Assembly (NCBI RefSeq): GCF_000217795.1
Contig: NC_015681.1
Coordinates: 248,001 to 312,000 of the forward strand
Length of the DNA stretch: 64,000 nt
Source: Thermodesulfatator indicus DSM 15286
GTDB taxonomy: Bacteria; Desulfobacterota; Thermodesulfobacteria; Thermodesulfobacteriales; Thermodesulfatatoraceae
Direction: 5' to 3'
The notes under the pieces: model-generated
The model's input: the letters and a program-made list of their open reading frames with translations, nothing else
Databases searched by the model: none
What the model was told of the DNA's origin: nothing
Shown: piece by piece, positions 52,370 to 61,018 of the stretch
Numbering within the stretch: the stretch's first letter is position 1
Layout: every line of letters starts with the position of its first letter
Translations under genes and position numbers: made by a program

Positions 52370-52445
52370 TGGAGCGGGAAACGGGACTCGAACCCGCAAC
52401 CCTCAGCTTGGAAGGCTGATGCTCTACCAATTGAGCTATTCCCGC
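52370..52445 (-). tRNA. tRNA-Gly (anticodon TCC)
   Basis: 76 bases with encoded CCA. The acceptor GCGGGAA pairs with TTCCCGC, and the loop CTTCCAA in stem TCAGC/GCTGA gives anticodon TCC. It lies between tRNA-Tyr and tRNA-Thr. Confidence 0.95.
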
Positions 52446-52461
52446 TCCCAATTTTCTAAAT

Positions 52462-52546
52462 TGGTGGAGAGGGGAGGATTCGAACCTCCGAAGGCTACGC
52501 CATCGGGTTTACAGCCCGACCCCTTTGGCCACTCGGGAACCTCTCC
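52462..52546 (-). tRNA. tRNA-Tyr (anticodon GTA)
   Basis: 85 bases with encoded CCA and the long variable arm of bacterial tyrosine tRNA. The acceptor GGAGAGG pairs with CCTCTCC, and the anticodon stem CGGGC/ACCCG region encloses CTGTAAA, anticodon GTA. First gene of the tuf cluster. Confidence 0.95.
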
Positions 52547-52552
52547 ACAAAA

Positions 52553-52583
52553 ACGGCAGGCCAAGTATGCCCTGACCTGCCGT
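52553..52583 (-). terminator. Hairpin after qmoC, at the start of the tRNA-Tyr transcript
   Basis: On the minus strand ACGGCAGG (52583-52576), a 15-base loop, CCTGCCGT (52560-52553), then a five-T run overlapping its end. It follows qmoC and fits a terminator. It lies directly downstream of the tRNA promoter at 52590-52617. Confidence 0.65.
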
Positions 52584-52589
52584 AACCGA

Positions 52590-52617
52590 AATATAACAAT
52601 AGTTAAATTAATGTCAA
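52590..52617 (-). promoter_or_regulatory. Strong putative promoter of the tRNA-Tyr/Gly/Thr-tuf cluster
   Basis: Minus strand TTGACA (52617-52612), 16 bases, TATATT (52595-52590). The predicted start near 52583 follows a CGG-rich discriminator, which is usual for growth-rate-controlled stable RNA promoters. It begins 4 bases after the qmoC stop. Confidence 0.8.
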
Positions 52618-52620
52618 GAA

Positions 52621-53895
52621 CTAAGCTTCTTTCTTTTCAGAAGATTCCTCGGCCTGGATGGCCTCTGTTTCTACAGGCTCTTCTTGAGCTTTAGGCTGAG
52701 AAAGCGCAGCGGTAGCGGCGGCCATTTTGGTTCTCACTCCAGCCATATAATGATCAAAAACCATAACCGTAGTCCTGTAAAGAAGGTGAGCAAACTTAGA
52801 ATAAGGGAGTCCTAAAAATAGGACAAAGATGCAGGCTAAATGTGCTACGTAAACAAAGTAGGCAATTTTAAGATCAAAGATACGAAGATATTGAGCCGCA
52901 AGACCAGTAATGCCGACAAAAAGAACTAAATAAAGAAAAAACCAGTCACTATAGGAACTGCGCATTATACCTTCAGCCTCTTTGGCCTTACGGTTCTGGA
53001 TCAAAAGAATGGCTCCATAAATTAAAATGAAACCACCAAGATTTCCAAGAATTTTTATGGGATTCCAAAGAGGCCATGGGGTGTGGAAAATCTCGTTTCC
53101 AGTAATTGTTCCCACAATATCGGCAAAGAAAAACACCACCATGGTAACAAAGAAAAGAATAATAAAGGCCCAAAGAACTAAACGGTGACCACTATATCTT
53201 GGCAAATTAGCTACACACTTCTTGAAACGCTCGTGATTAAGAATTTCTTTAAAAACAGGGATTACATGGTCTTTTATTAATTCCCAGGTGGTTGCCCGAT
53301 AAGCAACAGGGATATTGGCTCCTTCATTTAATTGACGCCAGAGATTACTTATTCCTCGCCAAGCAATTATCGCGGCAAAACCAGCTACAGGTAAAAAGAT
53401 AGCGTCAACCGCTAACACCGGTAAAAAACCGTGAAATAGCCCATGAGAGAAACGCACCGGTGATTCAAGCTCTGGTAACCCCTGATGAACAATTAAAAGC
53501 ATAGCAAAAATAACCGCTAAAGCAAAACCAAAAAGCAAAACGGTCCCTGCTAGGCTATTGTAAAGAGACCAGAGAAACTTAGGCTCAGCCAACTCCCTTA
53601 TAGCCATGGCCCTTATAGCTGAAAGAACATCCCCTGGCCTTGCCCCACGAGGACAATATGCCGTGCAGTCACTACACTGGTGACAGAGCCAGATAGCTGG
53701 ATCCTTGGCCACTCTGTCCGCCATTCCCCACTGGGCCAGAATCATCTGCTTTCGCGGAAAAGGCACATCCTCTGTGGAAAGAGGACACACCACCGCACAG
53801 GTGGCACACTGGTAACAACGCTTTACCGTATCACCACCTGAGGCAATAACACCTTCAACAAACTTTAAATCCGGTTCGACATAATGATGAGACAT
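52621..53895 (-). CDS. qmoC: Quinone-interacting membrane-bound oxidoreductase subunit QmoC
   Basis: The 424-residue protein joins an HdrC-like N-terminus with two 4Fe-4S motifs ('CYQCATCAVVCP' and 'CHQCSDCTAYCPRG') to an HdrE/NarI-like membrane part with about six helices. It takes electrons from menaquinol and passes them through QmoAB to APS reductase. The C-terminal tail is Ala/Glu-rich. It follows qmoB by 12 bases and is the last gene of the operon. The combination with QmoA and QmoB makes the identity secure. Confidence 0.95.
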   Translation of the reverse strand: MSHHYVEPDLKFVEGVIASGGDTVKRCYQCATCAVVCPLSTEDVPFPRKQMILAQWGMADRVAKDPAIWLCHQCSDCTAYCPRGARPGDVLSAIRAMAIRELAEPKFLWSLYNSLAGTVLLFGFALAVIFAMLLIVHQGLPELESPVRFSHGLFHGFLPVLAVDAIFLPVAGFAAIIAWRGISNLWRQLNEGANIPVAYRATTWELIKDHVIPVFKEILNHERFKKCVANLPRYSGHRLVLWAFIILFFVTMVVFFFADIVGTITGNEIFHTPWPLWNPIKILGNLGGFILIYGAILLIQNRKAKEAEGIMRSSYSDWFFLYLVLFVGITGLAAQYLRIFDLKIAYFVYVAHLACIFVLFLGLPYSKFAHLLYRTTVMVFDHYMAGVRTKMAAATAALSQPKAQEEPVETEAIQAEESSEKKEA

Positions 53896-53907
53896 ATCTC
53901 TACCTCC

Positions 53908-56124
53908 TTACCAACCTTTAAAGGGGCTTTCTCCCACAGCTTCAAGTGCTTCTTGAAATTCCTGAAGCAGTTTAGGCAATTCTTCGTATTCGTCAATAGA
54001 TACCGTTTTAATTACCACTCGTTCGGGTTCAAGGGCTAACTGCTGTAAGGTTTCAGCTACGTTTTCCATACGACGATTAGCAAGCTCACTACCTTTAATA
54101 AAGTGACATTGATAATTTTCACCATATTTACAACCAAGCATAAGTACTCCGTCCCAACCTCCACTCATAGCATCTCTAATCCAGGCCACATTCACTGCCC
54201 CTAGGCATCGAACCGGAATAAAGCGTATAGAAAGTGGAACATTTTTACGATGATAAGCGGCCATATCAAGGGCTGGCAGGGCATCATTCTCACAGATAAA
54301 AGCCACGACTCTATACTGACCATATTCGGGCTCAGGCATCTCACAGGCCTTAAGCATGGAGCTACCCATGTCAATATTGTAGTCCTTGAAATTAATGACC
54401 CTTTCGGGACAGGCGCCAAAACAGGTTCCACAACGCCTACAACGCGTAGGATTAGGCATCGGGGTGCCTTCAGGATCGTCATCAAGGGCCCCAAAAGGAC
54501 ATTCTTCGGTACAACGTTTACACTGGGTACAACGCTTAAAATTAAACTCCGGATAAGCAAAATCCCAGGTACGCGGATGGACAGCATGCCCCATTTCTAC
54601 CGCCTTCAAACACTGAATAGCCTTTAGAGCCGCTCCAGCCGCATCTTCCATGGCCTGAGCTGTAGCCATAGGCTGATGCACACAACCAGCCGCATAAATT
54701 CCGGTCCGTCTGGTTTCATAAGGGAAGCATATATAGTTTGAATCCGCATAGCCGCTAAATAGTTCAAGTTCAGGGAAACCAGGACCCTGACGGTATTCAA
54801 GAGGGATAATAGGATCATCAGCCGTAGTGGGGACCATACCCGTGGCCAAGACGACCAAATCAACAGGTACAGCCATATCATCACCCAACAAAGTTTCTCC
54901 TACTTCTACCACCAAACGGCCGTCATCAGCCTGGGCAAGCCCCTTAAATTCAGCCTTGGTCAAAAAGACACCAGGATCGTCCTGAAGGGCCAAATAAAAG
55001 TTTTCGTAAATCCCCATAGTGCGCATATCTTTGTAGAAGATATACGCTTTAGCCTCGCTATCCATTTCCCGCAAAAGTTTGGCCTGTTTTAATGAAGCGA
55101 GACAACACACTCCTGAACAGTATGGAAGATGATTTTCATCACGCTGACCAGCACACTGAATAAAAGCAACACTTTTAACCGGAGAACCATCAGACGGACG
55201 TTTAAGCTCGCCCTTGGCAAGCATCTCTTCAAACTGAATATTAGTTACTACATCGGGATACTTCCCATATCCATAAGGCTCTTCAAGTTTTGTAGCGTCA
55301 TAGGGCTTCCAACCTGTAGCCACTACAATAGCCCCAATGTCAACAGTTTCTTCGTTGCCACCCGCATTATAAGTAACTTTAAAGGCCCCAGGAGCTCCAG
55401 CAATCTTTTCTACCGTAGCTCCGGTTACCACTTGAATTTTGTCATTAGCTTGAACATCTTCTATAAGCTTTTTAACCACAGGATCAACAAGATTTTTGTA
55501 AGGATGGCCAGGTTCAAGCTGCTTTTTCATCTTAGCCACAAAACCACCAAGCTCATTTTCCTTCTCTACCAGTAAGGCCTCGTAACCAGCCTTGGCTACT
55601 TCCAAAGCCGCCGTAAGACCAGCTACACCACCACCCATAACTAATATCTTCTTACAAATTTCCCCTTCAAGTTTATAAGGCTCAGGCGGGGCGATCTTTT
55701 GAGCCTTAACTACACCCATACGAACATAATCTTTAGCCAGAGCCATAAGTTCATCTTTAAAGGACACCCCTTCAGCAAACTCAATCTGGCTTTCATCTTC
55801 GGGCATTTCTTGACCTTCTTCAAGTTTAGGCCAACGAGACCAAACTACCTCTTCACGTAAGCTAACTCGCACTACCGGCAATTTTTTGCCAAAATCAAAT
55901 ACGTCGTAATTTACCCTAGATGAACAGGCACAAATTACCACGCTATCAAGCTCATTTTCCTGAATAGCTTTTTTTATAGCTTCTACCCCTTCTTTACCAC
56001 AAAGAAAGGGCATAGAAGCACAATAAGCACAGCCCTGTTCATTGGCTGCCGCTTCAAGATCTCCAATTTCCAAACGATCGCCAATATTACAGGAGGTGCA
56101 AATAAAAACTCCTACTTTTTCCAT
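53908..56124 (-). CDS. qmoB: QmoB subunit (HdrA/MvhD-like flavoprotein)
   Basis: The 738-residue protein has an N-terminal HdrA-like segment, a flavin-binding 'ILVMGGGVAGLTAALEVAKAG', HdrA-typical 'CAGQRDENHLPYCSGVCCLASLKQA' in outline, a two-cluster ferredoxin domain ('CTQCKRCTEECPFG' and 'CRRCGTCFGACP') and an MvhD-like C-terminus. It forms the cytoplasmic electron path from QmoC to QmoA and AprAB. It lies 4 bases after qmoA and 12 before qmoC. Confidence 0.95.
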   Translation of the reverse strand: MEKVGVFICTSCNIGDRLEIGDLEAAANEQGCAYCASMPFLCGKEGVEAIKKAIQENELDSVVICACSSRVNYDVFDFGKKLPVVRVSLREEVVWSRWPKLEEGQEMPEDESQIEFAEGVSFKDELMALAKDYVRMGVVKAQKIAPPEPYKLEGEICKKILVMGGGVAGLTAALEVAKAGYEALLVEKENELGGFVAKMKKQLEPGHPYKNLVDPVVKKLIEDVQANDKIQVVTGATVEKIAGAPGAFKVTYNAGGNEETVDIGAIVVATGWKPYDATKLEEPYGYGKYPDVVTNIQFEEMLAKGELKRPSDGSPVKSVAFIQCAGQRDENHLPYCSGVCCLASLKQAKLLREMDSEAKAYIFYKDMRTMGIYENFYLALQDDPGVFLTKAEFKGLAQADDGRLVVEVGETLLGDDMAVPVDLVVLATGMVPTTADDPIIPLEYRQGPGFPELELFSGYADSNYICFPYETRRTGIYAAGCVHQPMATAQAMEDAAGAALKAIQCLKAVEMGHAVHPRTWDFAYPEFNFKRCTQCKRCTEECPFGALDDDPEGTPMPNPTRCRRCGTCFGACPERVINFKDYNIDMGSSMLKACEMPEPEYGQYRVVAFICENDALPALDMAAYHRKNVPLSIRFIPVRCLGAVNVAWIRDAMSGGWDGVLMLGCKYGENYQCHFIKGSELANRRMENVAETLQQLALEPERVVIKTVSIDEYEELPKLLQEFQEALEAVGESPFKGW

Positions 56125-56128
56125 TGAT

Positions 56129-57382
56129 TTACCCCCTTACCAAAGTTTGAATAGCTTTTAAAGCCGCAGCAGTTGCGGTTTCATTCGAAGACATAACATC
56201 TAGAGGCAACCTAGCACAGCCACAGGCATACATGCCTTTAGCTTCACTAGGAATGACAAAACCATTTTCGTCCATCTCCAAGATCTGAGGCACTTCCTCA
56301 CCAGCTAAGCTCGGCTGCATACCGGTAGCTAGAACTACCATATTCACCTGCTTCTGGATCTTTTTCCCGGAAAGAGTATCTTCAGCCACTACTATCAGGT
56401 CACCATTTTCGGCTTGCTGAATATCAGCAACTTTTCCTTTAATAAATTCGATATTGGCTTCTTCTTTAGCCCTGTTTAGGAACTTTTCATAACGGCCAGG
56501 AGTTCTAATATCAATGTAAAAGAAGTAAACTTTTCCTTCAGGATTTTGCTCAGCAAAATAAATACTGTGCTTAAGAGAAGCCAAGCAACAAATATACGAA
56601 CAATAAGGCAAGTGGTTCTCATCTCTTGAGCCAGCACACTGTACAAAAGCTATACTTTGCGGAACCTGCTGATCTGAAGGCCGGACAATCTTTCCGCCCG
56701 TAGGCCCATTGGGAGCGGCTAACCTTTCCATCTGCATATTGGTAATTACATTTTCAAAACCAGGCTGGCCGTACTTCAGATTATCAAGCTTTTTAGCGTC
56801 ATAAGGCTTCCAGCCAGTAGCCCAGATGATAGCCCCTACTTCTAGAGTTATAGTCTGAGGCTGCATATCAGGATCTATAGCATTATACTTGCAAGCTTCT
56901 TTAATTCTTTCTAAATCGCCATCAGCTAAAGCTGACTTGTCCAGAACGTAACGGGCGGGAAAAGCATGCTCATGGGGTAAATAAATGGCCTTAGTTTTTC
57001 CCAGTCCAAAATTAAAAGTGTCTTCCCGCTCCCCTTCACATACCTTTTCACATTCACCGCAACAGGTGCAGTTTTCATTTACATAACGAGGTGCGATTTC
57101 AACGGTTACTTTATAGTTTCCCGGTGCACCCTGAATGTCTTTTATGGTTGCCATAGTGTAAAAATTAATGCGTGGATTCTCTTTGATCCGGCGATAGTTG
57201 ATTTCCAAACCGCAAGTCGGAGGACAAAGTTTAGGAAAATAATAGCGAAGCTGATTAACTCGACCACCTAAAAAGGGTTCCTTTTCAATAAGAATTACGT
57301 CATATTCCATTTCGGCTGCCTCAACGGCAGCAGTAACACCACTTATTCCCCCGCCTACTACGAGGATCTTCCCCTCTCCCAT
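56129..57382 (-). CDS. qmoA: QmoA subunit (HdrA-like flavoprotein)
   Basis: The 417-residue FAD protein starts 'ILVVGGGISGVTAAVEAAEM', has an HdrA-like core including a 4Fe-4S motif 'CTCCGECEKVCEGE' and 'QCAGSRDENHLPYCSYICCLASLKHS' in outline. It belongs to the cytoplasmic part of the Qmo complex that delivers electrons to APS reductase. The gene follows aprA with a strong terminator between (57463-57503). A CCTTTTAAAAGG palindrome lies about 45 bases upstream. Its ribosome site GGAGG is strong. Confidence 0.95.
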   Translation of the reverse strand: MGEGKILVVGGGISGVTAAVEAAEMEYDVILIEKEPFLGGRVNQLRYYFPKLCPPTCGLEINYRRIKENPRINFYTMATIKDIQGAPGNYKVTVEIAPRYVNENCTCCGECEKVCEGEREDTFNFGLGKTKAIYLPHEHAFPARYVLDKSALADGDLERIKEACKYNAIDPDMQPQTITLEVGAIIWATGWKPYDAKKLDNLKYGQPGFENVITNMQMERLAAPNGPTGGKIVRPSDQQVPQSIAFVQCAGSRDENHLPYCSYICCLASLKHSIYFAEQNPEGKVYFFYIDIRTPGRYEKFLNRAKEEANIEFIKGKVADIQQAENGDLIVVAEDTLSGKKIQKQVNMVVLATGMQPSLAGEEVPQILEMDENGFVIPSEAKGMYACGCARLPLDVMSSNETATAAALKAIQTLVRG

Positions 57383-57458
57383 ATACGCCTCCTTACAGAA
57401 ATTTCCTTACCCAGAACTCAAATCCCTTTTAAAAGGAATCTCAGATCTGAATAAGGTT

Positions 57459-57503
57459 AAAAAAAACTCCAGGCACCGCCTATTAGGCAGCACCTGGAGT
57501 TTT
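57459..57503 (-). terminator. Terminator or attenuator between aprA and qmoA
   Basis: AAAACTCCAGG (57463-57473) pairs with CCTGGAGTTTT (57493-57503); inside is a further GCCT/AGGC pair. On the minus strand it follows the aprA stop by about 21 bases and is succeeded by a T8 run. A strong hairpin of this kind lets aprBA be expressed more than qmoABC. Confidence 0.85.
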
Positions 57504-57523
57504 ATATTAGCGCAAATCAAGCA

Positions 57524-59524
57524 TTACGGTCCAAGAGGATCAGGAATAATCTGGACATAAGGGAATTTCTCCATTTCCCACTCGCCAGTTTCAGGGTTGT
57601 AGCGAGAAAGGGTGAAGCAGCGCCATTCAGCATCGTTGAGCTCAGGGAAGTCTGCACGATAGTAGTAACCAGGATAGCGAGTTTCTTCTCTAAAGAGAAC
57701 GTGGCGGAGATGAAGCTCAGCCGTCCAGACACGGTGAATGTTTTCCCAGGCTCTCATGAGCTCGTGGAGATCCCGAGCTGCTGCCTTTTCCATATCTTCC
57801 TTGAGCATGGTCAAAAGTTCAAGGCCGCGTTCAAGCATGACCTTATTCGTCTGATAGAAAGTAGCGATACCAGCGACATATTCGTCCATAAGTTTCATAA
57901 GACGAGCCTGGATCTGTTTAGGCAAGAGGAAATTCGGGTTAACTTCATAGGAAGTAGAAGCCTCTTTATTTTCTTCAAAGCGATACCAAGGTGCATAAAT
58001 CTCTTTCTTGAGAGCTTCAGGATCTTCCTTAGGAGTAGGCACATAGTCTTTATTGTCAAGACAGAACTTAACCATAGCCTTAGCCGCAATACGGCCCTCA
58101 GCATGAGCACCAGAAGAGAACTTGTGACCACAAGCGCCCACGGTGTCACCAGCGCAGAACATGCCTTTAACCGTGGTCATACGGTTATAAAGACCAATTT
58201 CTTTCCAGGGTTCTTTATACTGATCAGGCACCCAATCTTCGTCAGGACCGCAGCACCAAGCACCAGCACAACCAGCGTGAGAACCAAGGAAGTAAGGCTC
58301 AGTAGGCATAATTTCGGAAGGTACCTTTTCAGGTTCGATGTTCAAGCAAGCCCAAAGACCCGCCTGAGTTACACACATGTCAAGGAAGTCTTCCCAGGCT
58401 TCGGCTTCGAGCTTCTTGAATTCCTTCTTGTCCATGGTCTTCATGGCTTCCTGAAGAGCCCACTCAGTATGGATGTAGATAGGACCACGACCTTCTTTCA
58501 TCTCAATGAGCATGGCGTGGTTACGCAAGCAGGTTCCGATAACGGAAGCTTCACTGTAAGGCTTAAACTTTTCAAGTTCACCCTTGTGCTTGGCGATATA
58601 ATCTTCACCAAAAGCGTTGGTAGCACGGGCTTTAAAAAGCAAGAACCAAGCACCAACCGGACCATAACCATCTTTAAAACGAGCAGGCACAAAGCGGTTT
58701 TCCATGAGTACAAGCTTGGCACCGCTCATGGCACACATGGCGTAAGCTGAACCAGGGTTCCAAACCGGATACCAAGCACGACCCTGACCTTCAGCCACAG
58801 AACGAGGACGGAAGATGTTAACCGCACCACCAGTAGCCAAGAGGGTGGCCTTAGCTTTAATGATGTAGAGCTTGTTTTCACGAACAGAAAAGCCTACACC
58901 ACCACAGCAACGGTTGGGTTCATTAGCGTCCATCAAAGGACGGACTATAAATACACGTTCAAGGATTTCGCCATTTTCACCAAGCTGCTCCATGGCGTTT
59001 TTAGCCGCTTCCGCTACGATGCACTTATAAGATTCACCGTTAATCATGATCTGCCAGCGACCAGAGCGAACTGGCTTGGCCCCAGATTTAAGGGTCATAC
59101 CCTTGGCCTTGGCCTGAGCACCGTCAAGAATCTTACCATCATCGGTACGCTTCCAGACGGGAAGACCCCATTCTTCAAAAGCAATAACACTATCATCAAC
59201 GTGGCGACCTACGTCAAAAGAAAGATCTTCACGGATGATACCCATCAAGTCACAACGGACCATGCGGACATAGTCATCAGGCTTGTTTTCGCCAATGTAA
59301 GTATTAATAGCCGAAAGACCCATGGCTACCGCACCAGAACGCTCAAGCGCGGCCTTGTCAACCAAAGTTACCTTGAGCCCAGCAGGCTTAGCCCAACGAA
59401 CAGCCTCTACAGCGGCACCGCAACAGGCCATACCACCGCCCACCAAAAGAATATCGGTTTCTTTTTCTACAATCTCAGGCTCAGCACAAGGAAGCCCAGG
59501 ATTATAAGACCAAATCTTAGCCAT
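57524..59524 (-). CDS. aprA: Adenylylsulfate (APS) reductase alpha subunit
   Basis: The 666-residue flavoprotein has the FAD-binding opening 'ILLVGGGMACCGAAVEAVRWAKP' in outline and the AprA blocks 'MGLSAINTYIGENKPDDYVRMVRCDLMGI', 'GACGHKFSSGAHAEGRIAAKAMV' and C-terminal 'DEYVAGIATFYQTNKVMLERGLELLTML'. The active site reduces APS to sulfite and AMP in the cytoplasm. It follows aprB by 39 bases and ends in a strong hairpin before qmoA. Codon choice is noticeably regular, fitting a highly expressed gene. Confidence 0.98.
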   Translation of the reverse strand: MAKIWSYNPGLPCAEPEIVEKETDILLVGGGMACCGAAVEAVRWAKPAGLKVTLVDKAALERSGAVAMGLSAINTYIGENKPDDYVRMVRCDLMGIIREDLSFDVGRHVDDSVIAFEEWGLPVWKRTDDGKILDGAQAKAKGMTLKSGAKPVRSGRWQIMINGESYKCIVAEAAKNAMEQLGENGEILERVFIVRPLMDANEPNRCCGGVGFSVRENKLYIIKAKATLLATGGAVNIFRPRSVAEGQGRAWYPVWNPGSAYAMCAMSGAKLVLMENRFVPARFKDGYGPVGAWFLLFKARATNAFGEDYIAKHKGELEKFKPYSEASVIGTCLRNHAMLIEMKEGRGPIYIHTEWALQEAMKTMDKKEFKKLEAEAWEDFLDMCVTQAGLWACLNIEPEKVPSEIMPTEPYFLGSHAGCAGAWCCGPDEDWVPDQYKEPWKEIGLYNRMTTVKGMFCAGDTVGACGHKFSSGAHAEGRIAAKAMVKFCLDNKDYVPTPKEDPEALKKEIYAPWYRFEENKEASTSYEVNPNFLLPKQIQARLMKLMDEYVAGIATFYQTNKVMLERGLELLTMLKEDMEKAAARDLHELMRAWENIHRVWTAELHLRHVLFREETRYPGYYYRADFPELNDAEWRCFTLSRYNPETGEWEMEKFPYVQIIPDPLGP

Positions 59525-59563
59525 AATTTACCTCCTTATCTTAAAAATTTTTATTTTCGTTAA

Positions 59564-60016
59564 TTATTTCCAAGCTACTGCTTCAGGCACAGCCGGAGTT
59601 ACATTATCAGCCACCTCGGTGAAAAGACGGTTATCACCAATAGCAGAAAGATCAGGATCAGGTTTACCAAGAGTGGGATCAGCTTCACCTTCGGGTGTAG
59701 TACGAATCGGGAACTTAAAGCGCTTTACTACACCATTACGGAACTTAATGGTCCACATAATGTCAGTAGTACCACGCATAGGCTGACAAGTTCCGCCAAG
59801 GGGAGCAAAGTCAGCATAGTGACGGACCATAATCGCACCTTGAGGACAAATCTTCACACAAGAATAACATTCCCAACACTGATCAGGTTCCTGGTTGTAG
59901 GCCTTCATGGCTTCAGTGTCAAGGATCATCAGGTCGTTCGGACAGATGTACATGCAAGCTGTCTTTTCGCCGCCCTTACATCCGTCACACTTCTCGGGGT
60001 TTACATAGCTCGGCAT
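59564..60016 (-). CDS. aprB: APS reductase beta subunit
   Basis: The 150-residue ferredoxin-type protein has two 4Fe-4S motifs, 'CDGCKGGEKTACMYICP' and 'CWECYSCVKICPQGA', and the long AprB tail that wraps AprA. It passes electrons from Qmo to the AprA flavin. The ATG has AGGAGG 6 bases upstream. It is the first gene of the operon, and its leader of about 110 bases holds a TGAACGTTCA dyad and possibly a short ORF. Confidence 0.98.
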   Translation of the reverse strand: MPSYVNPEKCDGCKGGEKTACMYICPNDLMILDTEAMKAYNQEPDQCWECYSCVKICPQGAIMVRHYADFAPLGGTCQPMRGTTDIMWTIKFRNGVVKRFKFPIRTTPEGEADPTLGKPDPDLSAIGDNRLFTEVADNVTPAVPEAVAWK

Positions 60017-60079
60017 ACTCCTACCTCCTTATTTATTTTTATGCTTTAAACAGAACATTAAGCTGAATTGAACTTTTTT

Positions 60080-60099
60080 AAATGAACGTTCACTCATTT
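60080..60099. promoter_or_regulatory. Overlapping dyads in the aprB leader, possible repressor site
   Basis: A perfect TGAACGTTCA lies at 60083-60092, inside a wider dyad of AAATGA (60080-60085) and TCATTT (60094-60099). The dyads lie about 10-25 bases past the predicted transcription start, a place where a bound protein would block transcription. The wording resembles TetR-family operators. No regulator gene lies next to it. Confidence 0.45.
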
Positions 60100-60107
60100 C
60101 GCCATTC

Positions 60108-60136
60108 CTTATACGTTGGACGAAAAATAGTGTCAA
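60108..60136 (-). promoter_or_regulatory. Strong putative promoter of aprBA
   Basis: Minus strand TTGACA (60136-60131), 17 bases, TATAAG (60113-60108), about 95 bases before the aprB ATG. Both elements are close to consensus. It reads into a dyad at 60080-60099. Confidence 0.75.
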
Positions 60137-60294
60137 GGCAAATTTAAGAAATTAATAGCGATAAAAGAGGTTTAATTCCCATTAAATAGGGCTTTTAGGC
60201 CGTTTTTCTAAAAAATTTGTCTTATGACTTTTTTTTTTACAAAAATGTTTTAAGCTGATAATTTCATGAATATTGTTTGACATTTTTAAAACAA

Positions 60295-60888
60295 ATGAAG
60301 AATTGCTTTTATAAGCTAACTATAGGACTAATACTTGCGGGAGGAGAGGCTCGCCGTTTTGGAGGGGGCAAGTGCCAGGCCATACTCCAAGGCAAACCAT
60401 TAATACAATGGGTTTACGAATCTATAAAACCTTTTACCTTTGAGATATGGCTTTCAGTAAAAAAACAAGAAGATTTTGGTTTGACATTTACCAAGGTTAT
60501 AAAAGATCCCTTTCCAGGAGCTGGGCCAGCAGTAGCTTTAAGAGAAACTTTAAAACATGTTGCTAATAATAAAGTTTTATTGGTTACAAGCTGTGACCAG
60601 CCCTTAATCCAGAAAAAATTACTAAAAGGTTTAGTCTCTTTTTTTGATCCCCATCAATACGAAATAGCCGTCTTTATTGATGAAAAAGGAAAAATTTTAC
60701 CCTTTCCCGGTCTTTATAAGGCTTCGCTGAAAAATAAAAAAGTCAACGCCTTAAGAGATTTCTTGAAAAATACTAAGGCCCTTATAATAAAACCTGAACT
60801 CTGGCGTAAATGGGACCCAAAAGGACTAAGTTTTTATAATATAAATTACCGTAAAGATTTAGAAAGATTAGAAAAAGGTACTCCCTAA
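60295..60888 (+). CDS. MobA-like molybdenum cofactor nucleotidyltransferase
   Basis: I use the ATG at 60295, although no ribosome site is visible; a TTG at 60277 is the alternative. The 197-residue protein has the NTP-transferase opening 'GLILAGGEARRFGGGKCQAILQGKPLI' in outline, 'DPFPGAGPAVALRETL', and 'LLVTSCDQPLIQ' in the place of the usual CDxP motif. MobA attaches GMP to molybdopterin, and sulfate reducers need such cofactors for formate dehydrogenases and related enzymes. MobA versus a related sugar or CTP transferase is not certain. It is divergent from aprB. Confidence 0.7.
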   Translation: MKNCFYKLTIGLILAGGEARRFGGGKCQAILQGKPLIQWVYESIKPFTFEIWLSVKKQEDFGLTFTKVIKDPFPGAGPAVALRETLKHVANNKVLLVTSCDQPLIQKKLLKGLVSFFDPHQYEIAVFIDEKGKILPFPGLYKASLKNKKVNALRDFLKNTKALIIKPELWRKWDPKGLSFYNINYRKDLERLEKGTP

Positions 60889-60917
60889 TCCTCGGTTAAC
60901 CCTCTGATAGGTTTTAG

Positions 60918-61008
60918 GCATAGCTCTAATAGAGCCAAAAGGCTCTCGGAATCCCTCGTTTCTTTTGTTTTAGGGGATCAGGGGCAAAGCCCCCGATGAC
61001 TATGCCCC
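60918..61008. terminator. Structured convergent intergenic region
   Basis: Between the convergent mobA-like and cytochrome b genes lie AGAGCC-AAAA-GGCTCT (60931-60946) and GGGGC-AAA-GCCCC (60981-60993), both nested within GGCATAG...CTATGCC. One or both may end the two transcripts. No gene is seen in the 130 bases. Confidence 0.4.
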
Positions 61009-61018
61009 TTTGAAATAT

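Noticed and set aside
57701-58750. 349-codon open frame on the plus strand opposite aprA
   Set aside because: It is the antisense shadow of the highly codon-biased aprA gene, has no family resemblance and no ribosome site of note.
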